Shown here: in pieces, positions 1 to 10,560 of the stretch
Layout: every line of letters begins with the position of its first letter
How positions within the stretch are numbered: position 1 is the first letter of the stretch
The notes under the pieces: model-generated
Seen by the model: the letters and a program-made list of their open reading frames with translations, nothing else
What the model was told of the DNA's origin: nothing
Databases searched by the model: none
From: Erodium maritimum
Taxonomy: Eukaryota; Streptophyta; Magnoliopsida; Geraniales; Geraniaceae
Direction: 5' to 3'
Length of the DNA: 64,000 bases
Assembly (NCBI GenBank): GCA_963921825.1
Contig: OY997594.1
Span: 38,062,557 to 38,126,556 of the forward strand
Translations under genes and position numbers: made by a program

Positions 1-2171
1 TTAGATCATCTAAAAGAGAATGGGATCCTTTTGGAATGGACTCCTCCTAGGTCACTGTAGTTGAAAGGTGTAGCCAAACGGAGAAATCGGACATTGTTAG
101 ACAATGGTCTGTTCCATGATTAGTTGGACTGATCTCCCAATCTCTTTTAGGGGTTTTGCTCTAGAGACGACCGCATTCATAGTGAATCGGGCTTCGACGA
201 ATGGTGTGGAAGGGACACCATTTTAAAAATGGTACGGGATGATGCCCGCTTTGTCCTTCCTAAAGATTTGTGGTTGCGAGGCTTATGTGAAACATTTGGT
301 TTCGACTAAGCTCGAACCAAGATCTGAGATATGCACCTTCGTGTGGTATCCCAAAGCAACAAGGGGATACTATTTCTACAATCCCAGTGAGAACATGGTG
401 TTCGTCGCTTGGGGTGGGGTCTTTATGGAAAAAAAGTTTTGTTTCCAAAGACGTCATTGGGAGGACTGTGCATCTCGAAGAAATTCAGGATGGTACAGAT
501 CTGTCTAAACCAATTAGCAACCCTGTAGAAAGGAGCCAGAGATTGTCGTAGAGTAAGAACCAATTCCTGTTACAATTCCGGAAGGTCCAAGGCGATTTGA
601 AAGGATCAATCTTCCACCTCCAAGATATGGTATCCGGAGGTGACAATGAAGTCATGGTGGATCACGATGATCCAGCCACCTTTCAGGAAGTCGTGGATGG
701 GCCCAACTCCGAGTTATGGCTGGGAGCCATGAGGGAGGAAATGCAATCCATGTCGGACAACCGAGTCTGGGAACCGGTTGATCCCATCAATGGTGTGAGG
801 ACCATAGGATGCAAATGGATCTTCAAGGTGAAGATGGACATGGACGGCAACCCTTTGACCTACAAAGCTCAACTGGTGGCGAAAGGTTATAGGCAGATCC
901 AATGGATTGACTATGAGGAAACCTTCTCCTTAGTGGCTATGGTCAAAATCAATCCAAATTCTTCTTGACATAACTGCGTATCATAATTACGAGATATGGC
1001 AAGTGGATGTCAAAACCGCTTTCCTAAATGGAAATTTGACTGAGTACGTTTGTATGTCTCGGCCCAAAGGTTTTGACGATCCGAAGAATAAAGGAAAGAT
1101 TTATAAGTTGTTGAAATCCATTTATGGATTGAAACGAACTTCTCGGAGTTGGATCCTTCGTTTTGATGAAGCTGTAATTGGATTTGGCTTAATCAAGAAC
1201 GAGGATGAATCTTGCGTTTATAAGAAGGCTAGTGGGAGCAATATTACCTTTCTGGTTCTCATTGAAAACGACATCCCAACCTTGCACGAGACTAAAGCTT
1301 GGTTGAGGAAGTGTTCTTCAATAAAGGACTTAGGCGATGCTTCTCATATCTTAAGGATTAAGATATGTAGAGATCGCACCAAGAGGGTCTTGGATTTAAG
1401 TCAGGGAACCTATGTGAACAAGGCATTGAGTAGGTTCTTAATGCTCGATTCAAAGAAAGGACTCTTACCCACTAGTCATGGCATTCATCTCAGCAAGACT
1501 CAGTGTCCTAAGACACCTGATGAGCTGAAAAGGATGATGAGAATCCTATGCGCCTGGGGGCAGGATCGATCATATATGCCATGACATGTATGAGACCAGA
1601 CGTCTCGTAAGCCTTATGTTGTACCAGTAGACATCATTCTAACCCGGGGGAAAGATGATGCTGAACTAGTCGTCGAAGGATGAGTAGACGCTAGTTTTCC
1701 AAGACAAATCCAGATGACTTTAGAAGTCAATCAGGATATGTGTTTACGCTGAATGGCAGAGCTTTAGCTGGGAAAGCGTAAAGCAAGATACCATTGCCGA
1801 ATCTACGACAGAGGCCAAGTACATGGATGCTGCAGAGGCAGCTAAGGAGGCTATGTGGATTTGGAAATTCATGGCAGGGCTGGGTGTAATTAAAAACCCA
1901 TCCAATCCGGTGAATCCATTTTGCGACAACACAAGGGCCATTGCGCAAGCTAAAAGCCTAGATCGCATAACAAATCCAAACATGTACTGCGGTGTATCCA
2001 CCTCATCAGATAAATACTGAACTGAGGTGAAGTGAAGATAACCGATATTGCAACAGATGATAACATAGCCAACTCGTTGACTAAGGCAGTGTCACTGCCT
2101 GAACATGTTAGACATGTAAAGTCGATGGGGACATATAGGAGTTTAGATTGGAACTAGGGCAAGTGGGAGAT
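1..2171 (+). pseudogene. Decayed Ty1/copia pol: integrase C-terminus, reverse transcriptase, RNase H (family A)
   Basis: This is the 3' half of a copia polyprotein, cut off by the window start. About 239-508 encodes the segment after the integrase core (GCEAYVKHL and YYFYNPSENMVFVA are typical). About 597-1584 covers the reverse transcriptase in two frames; WLGAMREEMQSM, GCKWIFKVKMD, VKTAFLNGNLTE and SIYGLKRTSRSW are canonical copia RT blocks. About 1740-2140 is the RNase H region (AESTTEAKYMDAAEAAKEA, FCDNTRAIAQAK). A stop after residue 123 of the first RT frame and several frame changes break it. A purine-rich tract at about 2157-2170 (CAAGTGGGAGA) sits directly before the 3' LTR, as expected for the plus-strand primer. 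The integrase, RT and RNase H order is that of Ty1/copia. Confidence 0.93.
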
Positions 2172-3859
2172 TGTTAGTCTTAGTGCCCGTAGTTCAATCC
2201 TAAATGTCCAAATGTATATATCATCGTTAGCAATAAAATTAAAGCGGCTTTATATTACTTATGTGTTGGAGTAATATATCGATGTGTGCTCTGATCTATG
2301 CCCACCATGCGAATAGAACCATAGATCGAGATAGATCACACTCGATGGGTCCCTAGTCAACAAAGCTTCACTAGAAGCGACTAGTATGAAAGATGGCTCT
2401 TTATGGCTTACGTTCTGTTAGTCATTGGAATGGGATTTCGGAGTCTGATCATAGATATCATGTGGGACATGATATTGGACGACCCGCCCTGAATATGTGC
2501 CATAGATTAAGTCATGAACATATTCAGTGTTGTAGCTTGTCATGTATCCTTAGACCAAGGAGTCTTTGTGATCGCTATGTAGTCAACAACTGAGTTTGAC
2601 CTGAGCCTAACGTTGTCCGTAACAGGGCTTCCATAACGGCCAGGATTGGCTTGGGGACGGGCTACATGAGTGACACGAAAGACGGCTAAGGGATTTATCC
2701 CTCATACTAAGGTATGGGAAAGATATCGGTTCTCGGCCACTTGATCGAGAGTGACTGGAAGAATAGCATGGCCATGCACATGATACTGGGTATCATATCT
2801 TCAGTCATCTCACATATCAAGGAACGGTGATTGAGAATAATAAGGATGACGGCTCTATGCCTTATCTCAATCAGGATATCGGAGATAAAAGGATAATGAC
2901 AGGGACGACGGAAAGGTTAGAATCGACAGGGTCGATTCGTTATGTAGTGTCAGGCAATACTAAAGTCTCGTTAGTTGCCACTTAAATAGGATCAAGTAAA
3001 ATGGGATTTTACGTTGATCTATTGACATGCATAAACCTAAGGGTCACACCGGAGGATGAAACTCATTGACACATTTATGGAGAATGGCCAAAAGGGAGTT
3101 GTCTCGGGACATGACCAAAACTGGGTTTTGGGTCATGTGCCCGTAAGTGAATAGGACTTTACGGATCGAGACAAGGCTTGGAGTCTTGGGATTGATCGCG
3201 TCGGATAATGTTGGACATTTCCGGTATGGAAGGCATGGGGGCGATGAGCGAATCACGGGACCTCGTTGGAAATGGCCACGTGCCATGTTCCAAGAGGCCC
3301 ATGAAAGGCCCATGCAACCAAGGCCCATGGAACTAATTAATCAAGTCTTGATTAATTAGTACTAAGTAAGCAAGACAAGGATTAAGGTGTTGGTGATTCA
3401 CCACCTAACCCAATCTTGTCTTGCCATACTTTGTCCTATTTACACCTTACTTGACACCATACTTGTCCCATGCCTTTAGTTGGACAAGTATGGGTTTTGT
3501 TATGTTTAAGTCATCTTTTTTCAACATAACAAACACAAGACAAGAATAGGAAACACATTTTCTCTCCCTCTTCCATGGCCATTTCGGGTTTGGCTAGTTT
3601 CCACCTCCATGTTTGTGTTCTTGAGTCCTCAAAGAGAAGAACTACGTGGCTTTGATTCCCAAGTGGATACGTAGGCGTCTTGGAGACTCAAGCCAATCAT
3701 TCGTTAACCGGTGTTCTTGTTTTGGTAAGAACTAGTGCTGAATTTTTCTCTTGTTAATCCATTCTTTGTTAGTTGTTTCATGGTTTTAATTGTCTCTTGG
3801 TTTTCATTGATTTTCCGCTGCGAGTTGGTTCATCTCCAACCCTACCTCGAGACCCAACA
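2172..3859 (+). mobile_element. 3' LTR of copia element, family A
   Basis: The LTR starts TGTTAGTC just after the polypurine tract and ends GACCCAACA, giving TG...CA ends and 1688 bp. The same sequence recurs at 23008-24654 (minus), 30792-33915 (plus, interrupted) and 50278-51755 (plus, 5'-truncated). This defines one retrotransposon family in the window. Shared blocks include the opening (TTAGTGCCCGTAG) and GTTGGAGTAATAT about 90 bp in. The right flank begins TTTAC; the matching left-hand duplication lies outside the window. Confidence 0.85.
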
Positions 3860-4172
3860 TTTACATATATGTATATACAAGCTCTCCACCACAATACACA
3901 ATTACACAGAGACAATCACATATACATATATACGCATGATTTATTCATCGTGGTTATCATATATGTGCGGGACAGTGTATATGTGCCAGAGTTTCAGAAC
4001 AATAACTTGCGATTGGGATATTTGGAGAGCAGGAGTCTGACAACCACTGGAGAAAAAGAGAGAGCAAGGTAAAAGAAAAAAATTGTTTAGTTTGGTTAAA
4101 CTCTAACAAGGGTATTTTTGTCCCAATAATTAAGAAAAGAATAGTTATCCAATTTTAAATTAGAGGGATATC
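3860..4172. other. Intergenic DNA between copia LTR and LINE
   Basis: AT-rich sequence with TA and CA dinucleotide-rich stretches. Two overlapping frames of about 100 codons cross from the LTR into it, but they show no family resemblance and their composition follows the repeats. No gene seen. Confidence 0.5.
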
Positions 4173-4673
4173 AAACAAATATGACAAAATATGTATCATG
4201 CAATTCTAACTACAGAGTTCTACGAAGAATATAGTCATGTCGGTTAGGTTTTCAACGTCGTTAACGAAAAGGGGGGTTGCTCCTCGTGGTCGTCCCCGAT
4301 CCTCCCGGCTTAGGTCAAGCCCTACTCTTTTTCCTTTGGGGCGTTTGTTCTCTGGATCTTGGAGACGATCTCTGTTTCTTAGGTGGCCTCGTCGCAATCC
4401 CAGGCTCCAACGCTATTAGATATTAGCTCTGGTTCCTCCAACAACTCCTTTCCGCCTCCTCTTTCAAGCCCTTCATCACCCCAGAGCTCTTCATCGTCGT
4501 CGGTACCGTCCTCCACGCCCAAAGGTGGCGGTTCTAGGGAACAATCGGGGGCTTCGCCCGAGAACTTGGGACTCTCTTGCCCAACGCCTAGACCCCAATG
4601 TTAGAGAAGGGTCGATCCAAGTTCTGGGTCACAACCAACTCGTTTCCTGGCGACTGAGAGACCAGACCTTCGA

Positions 4674-5338
4674 ATCATGGCCTGGAACTGTCAAGGCATG
4701 AACTCGGGACTCCACAAGCAACAATTGAGGCATCTCATTTGGGATCATCGGCCACATATATTATTCTTATCGGAGACTATTTTATCAGCTCAACGATGTG
4801 TACTATTGGCTCGATCGTTGGGGTTTACGGGGCACATCTGTGAACCAAAGGGTGAAACGCGGGGATTGACCATGTTTTGGGTCGGGGGTATTACAGTCGA
4901 CCTGCGTGGCCAAGATGGTCATCATATTGGTGTGGAAGTTTCGGCCCCGAGTTATGTCGATATCCGCCTTATAGGTATTTATGGAAAAGCGAGCGGGGCG
5001 AGTCGTGACTGCACCTGAGACATGTTACAGAGGCTTCATTCGGCCTCGAGACCAAATTGAATAATCATTGCCGATTTCAATGGTATTCTCAATCCGGATG
5101 AGACTACGGGTAGAGAAAGCTACCCGACGTCCTTGGTTGATGGTTTTGGTCGTGTTGCTGAGGAACTAGACCTGGTGGACGTCCTGATGATGGGACACCC
5201 ATTTACGTGGTTTCGGGGGCAGGCACCTGGCCGGAGGGTACAGTCCAGATTGGACAAGGCTCTGATCACAGAATCTTTCTTTTCGACACTCCCCGATCTA
5301 GACTTTCGTAATGCGGGGGTTACGACGTCAGACCACTA
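4674..5338 (+). pseudogene. LINE ORF2 endonuclease domain (exonuclease-endonuclease-phosphatase fold), broken
   Basis: The frame opens MAWNCQGMNSGLHKQQLRHL, the standard N-terminus of plant LINE endonucleases, with the active-site Asn in WNCQG. ILFLSET carries the catalytic Glu. IIADFNGILNPDETTG (about 5063-5110) is the GDFN-type block, here ADFN. HPFTWFRG, RVQSRLDKALIT and the terminal TSDH follow in order. A stop interrupts it at about 5016 and another directly follows TSDH. In an active element this domain nicks target DNA to prime reverse transcription. Confidence 0.9.
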
Positions 5339-5799
5339 GCCTATTTTACTCTCATCGGCCCAAAAAGTGGTGACTAGAAGTCCACCGAAGTTCCGATTTC
5401 AATCCCAAGGGACTCGGGATCCGGATTATGGCAAGGTAATTCAGGAATATTGGGAAAATCCCTAGGAAAGGCTATCAAGGACGTTGTAAAAGATGTGGGT
5501 GCCTCGTTGGACAACTAGGGACAACATCATTTCGGGAAAAATGTCAACCACATTAAATGGTGTCAGAGGCGCATTGTAGAACTAAATGCTCGAACTGATA
5601 GGGCCGAGATACACAGACGGGAGTCCATTCAAATCCAGTTTGAGAATGCTCTATGTGTCCAGGAGGCCTTCTTGCGTCAATGGGCGAAGCAACACTGGCT
5701 GGCAGAAAGGGATAAGAACACTTTTTTTTTCCAGGCTGCCACCTCCTATTAACGCCGAGTGAATGCGGTGGTAGCTCTTAAAAATACCTTGAGGAAAAA

Positions 5800-7090
5800 T
5801 GTGACTTGGAGTTGGGGATGAAGGAGCTTGTTTATGAGTATTTTACTCAATTATTTACCTCTAGCCAACCAGATCTGGAAGACTACCCTATCATGATATC
5901 GGTACGACTGACACAGGAGGATAATGACTCATTCCTAGCACCAGGAACAAAAAAAGAAATTCGGCATGGGCCGGGTAAATCCCCTGCTCCCGATGGTCTC
6001 AATCCAAGGTTCTATCAGCATTACTGGCCGGTGGTGGTAGATGAAGTCATTCGATTAATGCAGGAGGTCTTTCGCACAAAAGGTTTTGACCCGACCCTGA
6101 ATGAGACGTTAATTGTCCTGATTCCGAAGAAACCAAAGCCATAACTGGTTGCAGATCTCCGGCCTATAGCTCTGTGTAATGTGATCTTCCGTATCCTCTC
6201 TAAGGTCTTGGCGAACCGTCTTCGGCCCTTACTAGGATGTATCATTTCCGAAACCTAAGGGGCTTTTATACTAGGGCGGTGTAGCAGGATAATGTATTGG
6301 TTTCTTTAGATATCATACATTATATGAAGGTTAAGAGGCAAGGGGCGCGTGGGTATATAGATCTCAAGATTGACATGAACAAAACGTATGATCGGGTCAA
6401 ATGGAGTTTTCTCCGAGATGTTATGGGTCGTTTAGTTTCTTCTGCGGACTAGACCGAACTGAAGACCTACTGTATGTAGACAATTACTTATTCTATAACC
6501 TCGGGAGGGAGAGAGACTCCTCGGCTCACACCATCAAGGGGTCTGCGCCAAGGCGACCCATTGCCCCATATTTGTTCCTTCTATGTATGGAAGGTCTATC
6601 TCATCTCCTACAAGGCGCCCAAAGATCAGGAGATATTCATGGGTTCAAAGTGGCTACGAGCGCCCCTACCATATCCCACATGTTCTTTGCTGACGACTGC
6701 TACATTTTCTACAAGGCAACTATTGTAGAAGCTGATCGTGTGAAGGACATCCTCCAAACTTTTGCACGGTTATCTGGTTAGGTACTTAATCTGCTGAAAT
6801 ATTCTATTTTCTTCAGTACGAATATGACCCCTGCATTGAGAAGGGAGTTTTGTGGGATCCTCTCGATAGACGAGATCTCTACTTCCTCGATGTACCTATG
6901 GGTCCCTAATATGGGGGGCCGGAATCGGAATATGGTGATGGCATATATGGGGGATCGGGTGATATCTCGAATTCAATCGTGGGAAGGGAAATTCCCATCG
7001 CCGGTCGGGCGGGAGGTGATGATTCGAGCCATCCTTACCTCGCTACCGGTCTATATCATGTCCATTTTAGGGTTCCGCAGAAGATTGTGA
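5800..7090 (+). pseudogene. LINE ORF2 reverse transcriptase, broken
   Basis: Non-LTR RT blocks can be read in order: GKSPAPDGLNPRFYQHYW (about 5974-6030), TLIVLIPKK, DLRPIALCNVIFRILSKVLA (about 6155-6215, next frame), KIDMNKTYDRVKW (about 6370; the consensus K-A-Y-D motif A is K-T-Y-D here), the PYLFLLCMEGLSHLL block at about 6570, and the catalytic FADD in ISHMFFADDCYIF (about 6675-6715). Stops at about 6144, 6256 and 6781 separate the pieces. GREVMIRAILTSLPVYIMSI at about 7007 is the post-RT block typical of plant LINEs. Confidence 0.92.
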
Positions 7091-8284
7091 ACAAGATACA
7101 TGTCGCTTTGGCATGGTTTTGGTGGTGGTGGGGGGGGGGGGGGGGGGAAGTCGTGTAGATCGATTTTTTGGCAGACTTGGGACATGTTGTGCATGCCTAA
7201 AGACAGTGGGGGTATGGGGTTTCGACACCTCCAGGACGTAAACACGACCCTCTTGGGAAAACAGGCGTGGGGACTTCTCATCGGCCTCACTCCCTTGTCG
7301 CTAGGGTTCTCAAAGCTCGGTACTACCTTACCACATACTTCCTTCAAGCGCAAATGGGAAGTCAACCGAGCTTCACCTGGACGAGTATTCTACCTACTCA
7401 GGAGTTATTATCGAGTGATCTGCGGATTGCTATTGGGGATAGCTGATTCAAGGCACCCCTTGGTTAGTAGAGTCGATTGCTAATATGGAATCGACATGGC
7501 CGAATCTTGTAGGAGCACTGGTCGCGGGTCTCATGATTCCAAACGCCCGTTGTTGGGATGTTCGTCTTTTGGACCAACTGTTCGATGGGGGAGACTGAGA
7601 CAATATCCTCCAAGTTCCCTTTTCTGCAAATCGTCATCAGGATGAGTGGTACTGGACTTCGGATAAGGATGATCATTATTCTACCAAGGCTGGTTGTGTT
7701 ATATTGGCCAGGGCAAGGCATCAACCGAGTTAGAATGTTGGAGTTACTACCTAGGCTTCTTTCTGGGATACCCTGGTACCGCCTCATCTTAGGGTCTTTT
7801 TGTGGCGATGTCTCACTGATACTCTTCAAGTAGCGGGAAAACTCATGAAAAGGTTCGTCCCGACCGCATCGACGTGTGCCCTTTCTGGTCGAGAGAAGGA
7901 AATAGTCCCGCACTTGCACATTTCCTATGGGTTTGTGAAGACGTGTTGGAGAGAAGTGGGAGGGATCCCCCACCCCCCCCCCCCCCCCCCCCCCCCCCAA
8001 TCCCCACCCCCGTAGTGGGCCAATCTTTTGTGGATTGGTGGCAGCTTATCCATATAGGGTCACTAAAGAACAGGGCGGCGGAGATAGTTAGCATTCTATG
8101 GGAGATATGGAAGGATCGAAGCGCGTGGGTCTAGAATCGCGACACACCGACAACCATCAAAGTCATTTCAGATGCTAGGGCCCACCTTCTAGCTTGGACT
8201 GAAGCAAATGCGACCACTATGGTCCCGTCACAGCCTCTGCCGGTTTTGCCATCGCGCTTCGCACCTCCCCTTTTAGGTACCTGA

Positions 8285-8640
8285 GTTATCAATGTTGATG
8301 GGGCGGTCTTTCAAGACTCAGACCAATCAGCCTGTGGTATCATCACTAGAGGTGGGGATGGTCGGGTCGGCCTCACGGCGAATGGAGCCATTCCTGGTAG
8401 TGGATCGCCAATTATGATTCAGACCTATGCTATTGCGACATCGCTTCGGAACACGGCCTCTCTGGGTATGGGCCCTATTATAATCTGCTCGGATGCTCAG
8501 GTACAACTTAATATGATTCACAAAGGGGACCCACCGACATCCCTGGTTGGCACAATTATTAGAGACATGCGCCTCATGTTGGCTGATAACAAGAGAATTT
8601 CTCTCTAATTTATAAAAAGGACCGCGAATAGGACAACTCA
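8285..8640 (+). pseudogene. LINE RNase H domain remnant
   Basis: INVDGAVFQDSDQSACGIITRGGDGRVGLTANG-type sequence followed by IICSDAQVQLNMIHKGD matches the RNase H domain that ends many plant LINE ORF2 proteins: NVDGA carries the first catalytic Asp and CSDAQ the later one. The first part and the remainder are read in different frames. The domain would remove RNA from the RNA:DNA hybrid. Confidence 0.85.
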
Positions 8641-8775
8641 CTAGTTAGCCAGGGTAGCCCGTTCTACGTCTGTCCTTCAGTGGTCAGGAACTCTCCCTGA
8701 TGCACTACAATGTATCGTTTTAAGTGAACTCAGAATAAAACCGCAACTTTTAGTAAAAAAAAAACAAATATGACA

Positions 8776-8886
8776 TTTTTTTTAGTAAACAGATTTAAAA
8801 TTATTTATATTTTCAAATTTTTTAACTAATTTATTTCAAAATTAGTCTTTCATAACTTAAACCTAGACAATACATGAAAAAAATAT
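8776..8886. other. AT-rich host flank between two LINE-type insertions
   Basis: About 110 bp of A/T-rich sequence with no coding character, lying between the right target duplication of the LINE and the GC-rich start of the next element. Confidence 0.5.
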
Positions 8887-9889
8887 TCTTTCTCCATTGA
8901 GAGCTCTTTCCTATCCCTAGCCGCTCTAGCTATGGTGTTCTCTCTTGCCCCCACCGTCTAGTTGTCCTCTGTCGTGGTTCCTCCGATCGTTATTATTGCT
9001 TCCCCAGCCGGTGACGCCCCTCTACTACCATCCTACCCCTCGCAGACCGTTCCCGGTGCTGGGGATATGAGTCGTCGACAGAAAAAAGCTAAACCCTCGG
9101 TTCTGGCTTTGTCACCCTCTACGCCGGTGATGCTAGTCCTCCCACTCCCTGGCCCGAGCGTATCTGTGGACGTGGCTTCCTTCTCCATGGGAGCAACTTC
9201 TCCATCCCCGACCGCGACACCGAGATGAGGGCGGCCCTTGCGATGTCCCCTAATTACGTCATTCTCACGCACCGTCCTCCTCGGCTTCCCCCCTCCAAAC
9301 CCTATTCCGCCGACCCAACCTGTCACGCCCCAATTTCAGCGAACCGAACTCGGGACGCGAACATTTAAAACATGAAACACTTAAAACCTGTTTTGAATAA
9401 AACTCTGATATTTCCATTTAGTTACCAAAAATAATGATATTTACAATACAAAAACGTCCCAACAAGTGGACAAGGTACAATATCCGTCACTAGACTCAAC
9501 AAAATAAAGACCAGACTCCGCTCCAAGCTCCATGAACTTCAAGAGCTAACCTAGTCCGTCCGGTGATCAGTACCTGTAGGAAAAGCAGCTAGGGTGAGCG
9601 TTCGCTCACCTCCACGGATAACAGACTGACTATGGCATAATTAGTAGATAAAGCCAGTAACACTAAAACCAAACCCAACACCGGGACTACAGTCCCCAAC
9701 TCAAGTACCCAACTGACCCACAACCCATTACTTTCCTCAACAGACTCAACACTTGATAAAGTAATGTAGACCCGACGCAACTATCGACGACCTCCTCCAA
9801 GGACACGACAGAAAGACTACACAACGCCAAACAAGATCACAAAGGATCGCACACCAGCTGCTCAGTAACCAATCTCAATCAGGTCCAGG

Positions 9890-10070
9890 ATCGACCTATC
9901 GCAATTCCTCGACACGAAGTCGGATCGGGCTGTCGACCTATCGCAATTCATCGACACTAAGTCGGATCAGGCTGTCGACCTTTGCAATTCATCGACACTA
10001 AGTCGGATCAGGCTGTCGACCTATCACAGTTCATCGACACTAAGTCGGATCAGGCTGTCGACCTTTCGAA
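9890..10070 (+). repeat. Minisatellite of about 52 bp, four copies, inside the solo LTR
   Basis: Tandem copies of a unit containing TCATCGACACTAAGTCGGAT and GTCGACCTATC, with small length differences between copies. Confidence 0.85.
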
Positions 10071-10129
10071 CTCACAACTTCAGGTAACCACAATCACAGG
10101 CAAGTTCAAGCACACAGGCACTCAAGGCC

Positions 10130-10560
10130 ACTCAGGACACCTCAACAGTCAAGACTCGTGTTCAACAACCCCACGGGCACTCACTGCCACTCAAGACACA
10201 CCAACAGTCAAGACTCGGGTTCAACAACCCCGCGGGCACTCACGACCACTCAAGACACACCAACGGTCAAACTCGGGTTCAACGACCCCATGGCACTCAC
10301 GGCCATTCCAAAACACCAACAGTAAAACACGGGTACTCATGGCCACCCAAGACACCAATTTAAATACACGGGCTCTCATGGCCACCCAAGACACCAATTT
10401 AAATACACGGGCTCTCATGGCCACCCAAGACACCAATTTAAATACACGGGCTCTCATGGCCACCCAAGACACCAATTTAAATACACGGGCTTTCATGGCC
10501 ACCCAAGACATCAACAATCAATTACGGGCTCTCATGGCCACCCAAAACATAAATTAAACA
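10130..10560 (+). repeat. Minisatellites of about 60 bp and 39 bp inside the solo LTR
   Basis: The first block has about three copies of a unit with CAACAGTCAAGACTCGGGTT (10144-10320). The second has about six copies of a 39-bp unit with ACGGGCTCTCATGGCCACCC (10330-10550); its central copies are identical by eye. Because 39 is divisible by 3, the block yields long open frames on both strands, which are artefacts. Confidence 0.9.

Larger units (their letters stand above)
4187..8761 (+). mobile_element. Nearly full-length LINE (L1-type) retrotransposon, inactivated
   Basis: Bounded by a 14-bp target-site duplication, AAACAAATATGACA, at 4173-4186 and 8762-8775, with a short A-tract at 8753-8764 as the 3' tail. 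Order inside: a short serine/proline-rich leader (about 4383-4604), AP-type endonuclease (4674-5338), reverse transcriptase (about 5800-7090), a cysteine/histidine zf-RVT-like region (about 7560-8010) and an RNase H domain (8285-8610). Only about 490 bp precede the endonuclease, so the usual ORF1 (DUF4283 plus zinc knuckle) is missing. Many stops and frame changes show it is dead. A 17-base G run at about 7131-7147 and a long C run at about 7968-7998 interrupt ORF2. It is about 4.6 kb, somewhat short for an intact plant L1 element. Confidence 0.92.

Noticed and set aside
7464..8134. Poly-Gly and poly-Pro frames on both strands
   Set aside because: They arise from the C run in a dead LINE ORF2.
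9982..10557. 191-codon open frame and the 98-codon frame on the opposite strand
   Set aside because: Both are translations of in-phase 39-bp and related minisatellites inside an LTR.
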